Source: Cinnamomum chago
Lineage: Eukaryota; Streptophyta; Magnoliopsida; Laurales; Lauraceae
Length of the DNA: 64,000 nt
NCBI GenBank assembly: GCA_038049695.1
Contig: CP142461.1
Span: 38,675,501-38,739,500 of the forward strand
Direction: 5' to 3'
Under the pieces are notes generated by a model that saw only the letters and a program-made list of their open reading frames with translations, was not told the DNA's origin and ran no database searches. This document shows positions 32,041-41,878 of the stretch, one piece after another (the first letter of the stretch is position 1; each line of letters begins with the position of its first letter). A program made the position numbers and the translations under genes.

Positions 32041-32640
32041 GTTTCCCTGGTGCGGGACCACTTGTGTAGTCTTCCGAGGGCCATATCTTTTGATCTGGTT
32101 GTCGGAACTGGACGTTCCACATATTGTCGGGAAGTTCTCAAAATTTAGAATCTGTTGGTTCATACACCCTAACAGTCATAGGTCAGGAAAAGTAAGGGAT
32201 ACTTGGATCAATGATTCTAACCTTCTGATTCGTGCTAATCGTATCGTACTTAGGCAAACTATGTGTAATCTCTTTAGGATCAACCTGAGTGTGTTCTATG
32301 TAGTCTGGAAGGGGTTTGGATAGCATTGTAGTCCATTCCTTGTTTGAATAGTGGGTTGAACTCGAGATCTCAACGTGATTCGGCCTTTTCTCTCATAATT
32401 TCTATGAATCGTCTAACTAAGTCTAAAATCATCAACGGGCATCTTCATCGTCATTAATTAATCTGAATTATGCCATTAACCATTCAATTATGGGTGAAAT
32501 GGGGGCATCGTTATATATGATAAGCGTTTAAGGCTATCATAGGGGGCCAAAATGAGGTGTCTACAGCTGTTCAAGAAAATGTTGTCGATCCAGCACTTGC
32601 CAATGCTCCTGTAGAACCCAACATTGATGAACTACAATGA

Positions 32641-35425
32641 GCAGATGATGAAGAAGATTTGGCTCCCATGCCTGATCTTGAGGAATATGAGGGGATCTTA
32701 CAGCGTCTTACCATAAAGCAAGAGCAGGATCATATCAGTCACCTTCGTCACAATCAAAATGCAGTGCCAGAAGTCCTTGAAGATTTACAAGAACATCCTT
32801 CGGTCACCCTGGAAAATGAAGAGAGCTGCTGGATTGATGATCCTCTTACATCCTAGGATGAGTCTGATTTCCAATGGTCTATTCCATGGGCATCTCCTAT
32901 CGGGGCAACCTGCAATACGATAATTCAGGATGATAATGCCTCTGAAGCTTCATCTGCCGAAGACACATACTCTCAGACTACATCTGGTAGATCTTCCAGA
33001 GCTATATCTTCTCAGGTGACTTCCACTGAGATAACACCTTCTCAGCCTTCGTCCCCTTAAACTGTGACATCACAACTCATAACTTTTCCGACCGATCATC
33101 CTGAAGAAACTCCAACCGATGAAGTCCTCTTCAATGAAAACCCGGTCAACTGGTCCCAGATACCTGACCTTATAGGAGATGTCTGGACCGATAAATTACT
33201 CAACAAGGAAGAAAAGTTGCTGGATGTTGTTCAGGACTTGTTCCCGGAAAATGCTCCGTTCAAGGCAATCACTGAGGACGGCAATGCTACTACGAAAATA
33301 TCTTCAGCAAATGAGAAGGATCAACCCCCTGATTCCGATGGGGATTTTCCAAAAGAAGAACCTTCTCCAGACGCTCTTGAAGTTGGTAGAGGTACCCGTT
33401 CTGGCCGGGATTACCATAAAAATTATAGTTAACCTTCTTCTTCTTATGTAAATCCTTCGGAAAAGCAAGTTGTAAACGTCCCAAGTGGCAGTGATAATGA
33501 AAATGCAGGCCCCAAGGAGGCTTTCAAGTACAACTTGATTGAGCACTTCAAACACATACATGCACGACTGCACATCCTTGACTTATTACGAATGTCTTCG
33601 CACACTCATGATAATCTTATTTCAGAACTGCAAAGGTTGAATGTGGATATCAAGAAACATGCCCCACAAGTCCTACAAATTGAAATGGACTATAGGGTCA
33701 AAAAAATCAAATACTTCCTCAAAGGGAGAAAATAAGAAAATCGTGGGATCAGACATTGAATGCCTCTCGATTTAGAAAGCAGCAAGTGCAACCATCGCCT
33801 TCGATAAGGATGACCTCCTGCTAGGCGAGACAAAGCACAACCGACCCTTGTACTTCACAGGGTACATTAAAGAAATGCCAATACACAGAGTCCGGATCTA
33901 CACTCAACCTTATCTCTACTTCGACACTTAAAGAGCTGAGTATTCCACCTAGCAAGCTGAGTCACACATCTGTATCCATCTTTGGATATGAAGGGAGTGC
34001 TTAAAGGCCTATCGACAAAATTAGGTTCATGTTGCAAATCGGTGATCTTATCTCTGAAGTCACTGTGTACGCCATCAGAACCCCTTCATGCCACAACATC
34101 CTTCTTGGACGCCCCTGGATACACGAGAATGGTGTCATCCCTTCAACTTTACATCAATGCATTGAGTTCGTTGGCAACAACGGCTTCATACATCGAGTGT
34201 TTACAGACAAAAAGCCATTCAAAGGCAAAGATATTCATTTTGCAGATGCTCAGATGTACAAGGATGAAAAAGAAGAATAGGAGGAAGAAACAACACCCTT
34301 TGTCGAGAATCTCCAGAAAGAGAAGGCCAAGGTTCCTCAGCAATCATCGGAAGAAAACAAACCTTCTAGCAAATCAAAAGAGAGCAATCCGTCTCCCTTC
34401 GTTGTCTCCTTCAAATCCTCCAAGTCTTTGGTAATCACCACCAAAACAAAGAAGATAAAACAAAAGACTGGAGGCAAGTTTGTTGTTTCCTTCGTGTCTA
34501 TCATGCAAGACACAGATTCAGATTCAGAGCTAGAAGACGATACACCGTCAACCCAAGTCGATACTCAGCAAGTTCAGCCTGCTCTCACTCCATTGGAGAC
34601 ACTTGGCTGCGTAGAAGACCCTGCGTCTGCTTTCTTCATCGTTCCGACGACTACGGCAGAAGAAAGCCAATCTTCTTCCACATATCGGAAGCTTCTTTAT
34701 CAAATTCTTCGCTTAGACCTTTCCAAAACAAAGATATGCCTCAGCTATCACTGTATAGTCCAATGGCACAAGCTATCATGAAGAAAATGGGCTATGATGC
34801 TCAGAATCCAATCAGTTTGGGAGGAGGCCGTGGTATTCTCACGCCATTGGAACCCACCCTGATCAAAAGTCAACTGGAGGATTGGAAACTCCACCGTCAT
34901 ATAGACAAGTCTTCATACGGGTTGGGGTATGATCTTGACACTCCGATGGGATAGTTGACACAAAGGCTGCAGAGTCGTTTTGCTGACCAGGCCTCAACAT
35001 CTCGTGCTCATGAACACATTGATCTCCCTAGATATCTCTTTGAAGAGACACCTATCAGGAATCCAGGAAGCTCATCCAATTTGTATGATTTCTCTGATAA
35101 TGAAGAGGAATTGTCTGACGATACAGAAACACGGTTTTCTGATCCAGAAGAACCATCGTCTCCAAAAGAGGTACCCTACTTCGACCTAGTTTCAACAAAT
35201 GATTGGGACTATCTCATAACAAGTCTTGAGAAGAGTACCGATCCAGAAGACCCATGGTCAGAAACAAAGCCTTGGTCTAAAAATGCCCTTGGTACTCAAG
35301 AAGGTTTCGTTGGGTTGGAAGCCTCCGAAAATATTTTGGAAGAACCACCTTTAAACCTTCAAACAGAAGATCCTGTTCAGAAGATAGATTTGGGACACCT
35401 GATAACCCACGTCTTGTATTCATAA
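32641..35425 (+). pseudogene. gag end, protease region and G-patch-like linker, copy B
   Basis: The plus strand is collinear with copy A 578-3250 read backward. It shows acidic gag segments (APMPDLEEYEGILQRL), VNWSQIPDLIGDVWTDKLLN at 33146-33206, a protease-like region with NILLGRPWIHENGV near 34095, and the G-patch-like block MKKMGYDAQNPISLGGGRG near 34780. Acidic linker sequence follows to 35425. The region has several breaks. Confidence 0.8.
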
Positions 35426-35539
35426 GAATATAAAGGATGATGAGTTACTCGAGTATATCTCTTTTTTTCGTGAGTTCGTTGATTGTTTTGCATGGTCTTA
35501 TGCTGAAATACCTGGCTTAGACCCTAAAATAGCAGTCCA

Positions 35540-37133
35540 CAAACTCAATTTGTAAAAAGTTATCAAGCCTGTCAAACAAGGTCAAAGAAGATTCCGTCCT
35601 GATGTGATGGACAAAATTGAACAAGAAGTTCAAAAACTCAAAAGCGTTGGCTTCATCTGTGGGGAACAACATCCTAAATGGTTAGCCAACATCGTCCCCG
35701 TGACAAAGAAAAATGGGCAGATCAGGGTCCGTATTGACTATAGAGACCTAAATAATGCAAGCTCTAAAGATGAATTCCCTCTCCCCATACTAGAGGTGAT
35801 GATTGACAACACCTGTGGGTTTGAGCGAATGACATTCATGGATGGCTTCTCTGGCTACAATCAGATAAAAATGCATCCTGAAGATGAAAAGCATACATCA
35901 TTTCGGACCCCGTTTGGTGTGTATTGCTACACTGTCATGCCATTTGGTCTGACAAATGATGGTGCAACATATGAGGGGGCTCTGATGAAGATATTCCAAG
36001 ATATGCAGCACAAGATGGTTGAATGTTACGTTGATGACCTTGCCGTCAAAAGCCAAAGAAAAGAAAACCATCTCAAAGATCTTCGAGAAGTTTTCCTCCG
36101 ACTTCGCAAACACAAACTACGAATAAATTCACTAAAAGGCTTCTTCAGTGTCTCATCGGGTAAGTTTCTTGGGTTCATAGTTCGTAAAGCCCGAATAGAA
36201 CTCGACCCCACCAAGGTCAAGGCTATCCTAGAGATGCCATCTCCAAGGACTCTAAGAGAACTGAAAGGGCTTCAAAGAAGATTGACATACATCTGACGGT
36301 TCATCTCCAATCTGTCAGGGAATTACTGTCCATTCTCTCGCTTGATAAAGAAAGATGTGGACTTTGTTTGGGATGCTAAATGTAAAGCAGCATTTCAAGA
36401 CATCAAAACATACCTGACCAAACCTCCAATGTTGGCTGCCCCCACAACTGGAAAATCATTCATCTTGTACACAAGAGCTCTCGATTATTCTTTAGGTGCT
36501 CTACTCGCACAAGAAAACAATGAAGGAAATGAAGTTACTCTATATTACCTCAGTTGCATGTTAGTCAGTGCAGAGCATCGCTACTCCCAAGTCGAAAAAG
36601 AATGCCTTGCAGTGATATTCGCCGTACAAAAGCTACGTCACTACCTGCTGTCCTACACAATCTACCCGATTTCGAGGATCAATCTCTTAAAGCTCCTTGT
36701 CACAAAAGCAGGTCCTCTCAATGCTCGATTGGCAAAATTGTCTACCATTCTATCGCAATTTGATATTAGGTATGTACCATAAAATGCAATCAAAGGTCAA
36801 GCTCTAGTAAACTTTCTCGCAGAGCATCCATTACCAAAAGATTCTCCACTTAGAGATGATCTCCCAGACAAACTTGTCTACAACGTGGAGACTTCCTCAC
36901 CAAATGCCTACCGGGACATGTATTTTGATAGTGCAACTAGGACAAATGAAAAAAGAAAGCTGATCTCGGGAGTTGGCATCCTCTTCGTTAGCCTCCACAA
37001 ATACATGATTCCATACGCTTTCTCGCTACTGGAACCATATTCAAACAATGCAGCAGAATACCAAGCACTGATTGTACGATAGGAACTCGCCCTCGAATCC
37101 GGTATCACCGTGGTAAAAGCTTTTGGGAGTCTC
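35540..37133 (+). pseudogene. pol: Reverse transcriptase, RNase H and start of second RNase H, copy B
   Basis: RT is clear: IVPVTKKNGQIRVRIDYRDL at 35690, the FMDGFSGYNQIKMHPED block at 35835, FRTPFGVYCYTVMPFGLTN at 35900 and the catalytic YVDD at about 36029. The gypsy RNase H follows (FILYTRALDYSLGALLAQEN near 36460; VEKECLAVIFAVQKLRHYL near 36590). After a spacer comes the start of the archaeal-type RNase H (MYFDSATRTNEKRKLISGVG near 36920; NNAAEYQALIV near 37045), a hallmark of the Tat lineage. A copia-type LTR interrupts it. Confidence 0.9.
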
Positions 37134-37480
37134 TGTTGGAAGTAGGTGGGCCTCATGGACAGATTTTTAAAACTTTTGGCCCACTTGACTCAGGGATCAG
37201 GATCAAGTACCCATAAGGCCATAAACCATATTCAGGATGCAATCCCGGATGGACCCAGTTTTTTCTCTCCTCTCCTCTCCCATCCGTCCCCGGGGTCACC
37301 GAGAGGATCCGAAATGGAGGGAGGAAAAGGGGAGAAAAAAGGGCATCTATATTTGTACGGGTATGCCAGATTTTATATTCTACTTGGAATTTAGAAGTGG
37401 TGATCCAGAGATCCACCTTCGCAAGCAGAAAGGAAATCAACCTTTTTTCTAACTTTCCATTACACATATATTTAAGAAAG
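37134..37480 (-). repeat. Fragment of a copia-type LTR (U5 end)
   Basis: It begins TGTTGGAAGTAGGTGGGCC and resembles the first 150 bp or so of the copia LTR at 21523 (shared phrases GGTGGGCC, AAACTTTTGG, CAGGGATCA, AGGATGCAATCCC), then diverges. The terminal TG is intact and interrupts Tat copy B precisely, so it entered as an insertion. The other end was not found. It is probably a relative rather than the same family. Confidence 0.65.
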
Positions 37481-37671
37481 GAGACAGTTTTTGAATGCCA
37501 TGAGAGGCGATTGTGTTTGCCGTAAAAAGCGATTTTGTTTGCCATGAAAGGCGAGTTTGTTTGTCGTGAAAGGGGATTTACAAATCTCATCGAAATGAAA
37601 GATAGTAATTGTGAGTTTTTTTGTCTCTTAAAGAAAATACAAAGTACAACAAAAAAGTAAGAAAGGGAATC
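37481..37671. repeat. Short minisatellite and spacer
   Basis: Four units of about 22-23 bp (GCCATGAAAGGCGAGTTTGTTT and variants) occupy about 37497-37577. The rest is featureless. The units resemble, but do not clearly match, the ggcatgaaagcc repeats at 45960-46560. Confidence 0.55.
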
Positions 37672-39710
37672 TGACTTCTCAGGAGATCGTGGGTACCAGT
37701 TCAGATCGACGGCTGCAAGTCATGTATGGACTTCGCCATTGTCCTTCAGATGAGAACGCTTGATGCTTTGATTCTTCGGCTTGGCTTGGACTTCAGTTTT
37801 TTAGAGGATAAGGACCAAGAGAAGGTCCTATACCCAATGAAAAACGAAGAGACGGGCTGAAGAGTCGCGTCTTGGCCATGTTGAGTAGGAGAAGAGAAGG
37901 CTTTTTGTTGCACACCCCCCTAAGGGACTTTGATCACCTTTGGGTGTTTGTTGCAGTAGAGTTTCTTCAGGCATTTGGTAGCTTTTAGGTGACTTTATGG
38001 GCTTTAATGCATTAAAACCACATAATGGGAGGAGTTATAAGTTTGAAATCCTTTGTTTTGTAACCCGTTTTTCTTGGCTTCTGATTGGCCGGTGGAGATA
38101 ATGGGCATTTAATCGCCTTTAATCTCCATGATGAGAGGAGTTTCATAACTTTAATGTCATGATGACTTGGACTTGTAACTCCCATTTCCTTGCTTCTGAT
38201 TGGGCCGTCCAAAATAATGAGTTAATGACCACATTTAGTTGGGTCAATTAACATCATTAAGTGGTCACCGAGGAGTTGAAGAGTCGCGGGCCGTGCCGCG
38301 TCTTTTGGAATTCTTCTTACGATGATAGACGATGGATCTTCATGTTGATCGATGTCGGATGATCACGCAAATTCAGATATTGGTTGATATCAACGGGCCG
38401 ATGACATCTGTCTTGTTGATTTCTTGATCGATCGGACAGAAAGTGCACTTTCTTGGTCAGCCATTGGCGATCTTGGAGCGATCGGTGATGATTTCATGCT
38501 CTTGACGGCAGATCCGTGATGTTGACCAAGATCAGTCGTTTCCGAGCATCAAAAATCAGATTTTTAGGAAATCATAGGGGCTGGAACTCCCAGAATGCGA
38601 AAAGAATCGGAAAAGGGCGCCCTACGGCGGAAATCAGGCGACCCGGATTTCCAGGGTTGCCGGCGACCATGGGCCATGGTTGCCGGCGACCATGGGGGGA
38701 TTTTCCCCTTTGGTCGTCGTTTTGTCGGCCGTTTTTCGAGCTTTTTTGCTTCTTTTTTTCTCCTGTATTTTTCTTGACATTTTCCCTCATTTTTTGACTT
38801 GGTTCTCCTAGAGAAAACCCAATGAGAAGTTGTGCAAAACCGGGCACAAAGTTTCCTATTCTTTGGAAAAGCCGAAGACTTTGCCGCGTAGAGTTGCTGA
38901 TTTTTGTCAAGAGTTGAAACTAAGTCAAACGATGTCAGAATGACCTAAAATTTGACACGGAGCTTCATGAATAGTAGATAGGACCAACCATGGGCTTTTA
39001 TTTGAGTTTTGAAGTCGTTTGGGGTCCCATCGCTGCTAGGCATGATTTCGCCGCGAGGGAGATGTCGCGCTTTGATGTCCAGTCAACCGATGTTTGATTG
39101 ACCTGAAATTTGACAGGGAGCCTATTGGAGTCATTTTGAGATGTTCCATTGGCTCTGATTTGGATGTCATGGTCCAGGGGTGCTTCGCCGCCGATAGCCT
39201 TGATTTTCTTTCGGAGCGTCGAAGTCGGGTCAAACGTTGTCGGAATGACCTGAAATTTGACGTACAACCCTTTTGAAGCATGTTGAAGCCGCCTATGTGC
39301 TCCGTTTGATGATTAATGGTCCCGGTGGTTCTCGCCGCCGAGAGGCTTGGTTTTCTTTCAGAGCGTCGAAGTCGGATCAAACGTTGTCAGAATGACCTGA
39401 AATTTGACGTGGAGCCTTTTGGGGGTATTTTGAGACCATCCATAGGCTTAGATTGGAGTTTTGATGTCTTCGACGTCGTCGCCACCAGGAGCGCTGTTTG
39501 GTTACCGGAGGAGTGAAGTTACGCCAAATGATGTCAGAATGGAAAGAAACTTCATGTGAACTCCTTTTGGCTGTCTTGAATGATCTATCAGTTTTCAAGT
39601 AATTTTGATAAGATCTTATGCTTGAAGCGGCATTGCCTGTTTGTAGTAGGATGCGGCTTCATGTGGCTTCTGGATGTTGAAGAGGCAAAGTGACATTTTT
39701 GGTGTCAACA
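37672..39710 (-). repeat. 3' LTR of Tat copy C (left edge approximate)
   Basis: The inner end is clear: TGTTGACACCAAAAATGTC on the minus strand from 39710, directly after the purine tract. The outer end is a guess at TGACTTCTCAGG (37672), which would give an LTR of about 2.04 kb. The LTR is noncoding and contains a tandem array of about 147-bp units. No matching second LTR occurs in the window, so its age cannot be judged. Confidence 0.6.
38930..39560. repeat. Tandem array of about 147-bp units inside the LTR
   Basis: The anchor TGACCT(G/A)AAATTTGAC lies at 38941, 39099, 39246 and 39393, and a degenerate fifth unit starts near 39538. Spacings are 158, 147 and 147 bp. Each unit also contains a GCCGCCGAGAGGCTT-like segment and GAGCGTCGAAGTCGG. 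The minus-strand ORFs here repeat the same peptide and are by-products of the array. Confidence 0.85.
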
Positions 39711-39725
39711 AATGCCCCCTCGAGG
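39711..39725 (-). promoter_or_regulatory. Polypurine tract, copy C
   Basis: The minus strand reads CCTCGAGGGGGCATT just before the LTR start. It is the plus-strand primer of the element and fixes the LTR inner boundary. Confidence 0.85.
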
Positions 39726-39929
39726 TACAGCGACCAGTAGCTTTTGGAGTCGGTGTGCCTCGAAGAGAAAACTTGAAGGATGGCCTTTTAATTTGACCAA
39801 GAGTCTTTCAGCATTTATTTTTTGAATAGCCTTTTGAGTTTCCAGGGGGATTTTATGGTAGTGAGAGGGATCACGTACCATTTCAAGGCAAAGTTTTGAA
39901 AAAGACATGAGGGAGTTGGATTTGGGTTT

Positions 39930-40225
39930 TCCTTTTGACCTTGTGAACTTAAGGGCTTTATGTGGCGCATCAGGCGGTCTAGAAGGATTTTTGGTTTTTG
40001 ACCTTGTGACCTAACAAGTTGTATGTGGCAGGTTAGGGGGTTGAGGTTTGATTTTTGGATTTTGACCTTGTGATCCAACAAGCTGTATGTGGAAAATTGG
40101 GGGGTAAGATTTGATTTTGACCTTGTGACCTAATAAGTTGTATGTGGCGACCTAGGGGGTTAGGATTTTTTTGTTTTGGCCTTGTGACCTAACAAGCTTT
40201 ATGTGGCAAGTTAGGGGACCAGGGT
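39930..40225. repeat. Tandem repeats of about 60 bp near the 3' end
   Basis: The phrase GACCTTGTGACCTAACAAG...GTATGTGGC recurs five times, with anchors at 39937, 40000, 40064, 40119 and 40178 (55-64 bp apart). It lies between the purine tract and the antisense gene, a place where plant gypsy elements often carry variable repeats. Between 40225 and 40815 I see only simple repeats: TTTC runs near 40320, and TCTCAAAG...GGGAGAGAA units of about 35 bp at 40530-40750. Confidence 0.75.
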
Positions 40226-40814
40226 GTGGGTTTTGTGGGTTGTCAATTTCAAGATTTTGACTTAATTTGGTTCATGAGGTTGGATGGTTTGGTTTTTTGG
40301 GAGCTCATGAGCCTTTCTTTTCTTTCTTTCTTTCTTTTTTTTTTTTTTTTGAATGGTTCAATCGACTCAAAAGAGGCATGGAACCATTTTGTATGCTCTT
40401 GGTAAGAGGAAATTTTTTTTTTTGAAAGGAAGCCCCTTTTAGTGCCCTAGGTGGTCAAACCTGACTCATGTGGGCTAGCGCATGGAACCTTAAGCTTTTG
40501 AAGATGGCTTAGATCTCACATGGTGTCATTTTGTAAAGAATATCTAAAAATATCTCTTTTGGATAGAGAACATCTAAAAATATTTTTACTTGGAGAGAAT
40601 TTCTCAAGTTTCCTTTCTTTTGGGAGAGATTTTCTCAAAGTATCTCTCTTTGGGAGAGAATATTTCTCATTCCCTTTCTTTTTGGAGAAAATTTCTCAAA
40701 GAATCTTCTCTTTGGAAAAGAATATCTCAAATCTCCTTTCTTTTGGGAAGGTTGCTAATGTTTAGCACTTACCTCCTTTCTTTTCTCCTTGTTTCCTCTT
40801 TTGGTTTGCTCTTT

Positions 40815-40824
40815 TCTATAAAAG
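40815..40824 (+). promoter_or_regulatory. TATA box upstream of the antisense PMD gene
   Basis: The plus strand reads TCTATAAAAG, preceded by CT-rich sequence and followed by a CT/CTT-rich leader. The first ATG lies 126 bp downstream at 40950. It is well placed to start transcription antisense to the element's own RNA. Confidence 0.65.
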
Positions 40825-40959
40825 CAAGGGTTGATTGGATCTTTGCTCCTTTGCTTTCTTTCTTTGCAAGAGTCTTCAAGAGTGCTCCAAGATCAAGAGT
40901 TCTTCTTCTTCTTCAAGGATCTTCAAGCTTTTCCTCTTCTTCTCCATCAATGGCTTCAA

Positions 40960-41878
40960 GTAAGTTTTCTTTCTCCACAAGAAATTTCCATTGTAGAAGT
41001 AGAATTCTTTTCTTTTCTTTTCTCCTCTTTGTTTTTTTTTCCTTCTCCCTTTTTTTTTCTCCATGTGTTTTTTTTTTTCACGTGCTGTTTTTTTTTCTTT
41101 CTTTTACACCTTTTCCCCCCCTTTTTTTAATTGGCTATACAGACCTGGCCGTACTGCCACGTGGCAGTGAGCCACGGCCTGCTGCTCAATTTTTATTTTT
41201 TTTGCTTTTCTCCTTTTTTTTTGCTCACCAAGATAATGAAGTTTATGCACCATGGTAATGAGGTTTATGCATTCCAAGATGTTCATGCATATTTCTTTCT
41301 TTCTCTCTTTTTTTTTTATGCATCAAGATAAAAGGCTAGAATCTCTAGGTCAAGTCAACATGAATTTTGACTTTGACAAAGTTTGATTGGTTTTGACCAA
41401 GTTGGGCTGGAATTGATCAAACTTTGGTTAAAGTTTTCCTAGCTTCTAATGCATGATGATTTTTTATGTATGCTTTTTAGTAAATTGATTGGGCGAATGA
41501 TGATGCATACCTGGAAATCTTTTGCAAGCTTCAGGATTTGGAGCTCGCAGCAATGTTGAGCCCTTTCCTGATCTTGCTGGATTTTGAGGAGCTTTGCAAG
41601 TTTCGGAGTTTGGAGCTCGCAGCAATGTTGAGCCCTTCTTCAAGCTTGCGGAGATTTGATGAGATTGGTTTGATCTCGCAACAATGTTTGAGTTCAAAAC
41701 CTTCTTTGAGGATGCTTCGTTGAGCTCATCTTCAAGCTTCCTGTCTTTGTCGGGATGTTTTCCTCTTCTTCGGAATTGTCCCGGAATCATGCCAAGATTT
41801 CGCTAGAATTTTCTTCTTTTTTTTTTAGCAAAATTCAGTCACTTTGATGATTGATTTTTCCTTTTCCATTCTTTGCAG
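40960..41878 (+). other. Predicted intron 1 of the PMD gene
   Basis: The donor GTAAGT follows the ten-base first exon, and the acceptor is TTTGCAG at 41878 after a pyrimidine-rich tract. Donor and acceptor are in compatible phase with the open frame that starts at 41879. The intron contains several T-rich runs and two copies of GGAGCTCGCAGCAATGTTGAGCCC (41540 and 41611), the second part of a local tandem duplication. Confidence 0.7.

Larger units (their letters stand above)
4463..32565 (-). mobile_element. Ogre-like Tat retrotransposon, 5' LTR split by a Sirevirus
   Basis: On the minus strand this reads: LTR (32565-29808 continuing at 14366-11833), primer binding site near 11830, untranslated leader, ORF1-like coding region (11459-7487), integrase end (7180-6436), and a 3' noncoding tail to about 4463. 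The LTR outer end reads TGTAGACACCTCATTTTGGC on the minus strand, a start typical of Tat/Ogre LTRs. Very long LTRs and an extra ORF before gag also fit Ogre-like elements. Gag, protease and reverse transcriptase are not recognisable between ORF1 and integrase, and the 3' LTR is not visible. It is therefore a degraded, internally incomplete copy. The Sirevirus at 14367-29807 sits inside its LTR. The element is old relative to that insertion. Confidence 0.7.
29808..32565 (-). repeat. Ogre-like 5' LTR, U3 side
   Basis: This is the continuation of the LTR interrupted at 14366. Its outer end reads TGTAGACACCTCATTTTGGC on the minus strand (32565 downward). It contains a TATA box near 31517-31530 and about ten hairpin units of the ACTTGGGCGCA type. 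Small ORFs at 31294-31663 and 31636-32323 lie in this regulatory sequence and are not called as genes. To the right it joins Tat copy B inside gag. Confidence 0.65.
32566..37133 (+). mobile_element. Tat-lineage gypsy element, copy B (partial, plus strand)
   Basis: The plus strand holds part of gag, the protease region, the G-patch-like linker, RT, RNase H and the beginning of the second RNase H, collinear with copies A, C and D but in the opposite orientation. The left edge meets the LTR start of the Ogre-like element inside gag (GTTCAAGAAAATGTTGTCGA matches copies A and C). The right edge is an insertion of a copia-type LTR at 37134. No LTR of its own is present. It is broken in many places. 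Confidence 0.9.

Noticed and set aside
31294-32323. Several ORFs of 80-114 codons on both strands
   Set aside because: They lie in the promoter and leader part of a long LTR. Composition follows the hairpin repeats and CT-rich leader, and no family is recognised.
37153-37590. Minus-strand ORF of 145 codons
   Set aside because: It spans a copia LTR fragment and a minisatellite, two unrelated sequences, so it cannot be a real gene.
39036-39598. Minus-strand ORFs repeating SNFRS...RLTR peptides
   Set aside because: They follow the 147-bp DNA array in the LTR and carry no independent coding signal.
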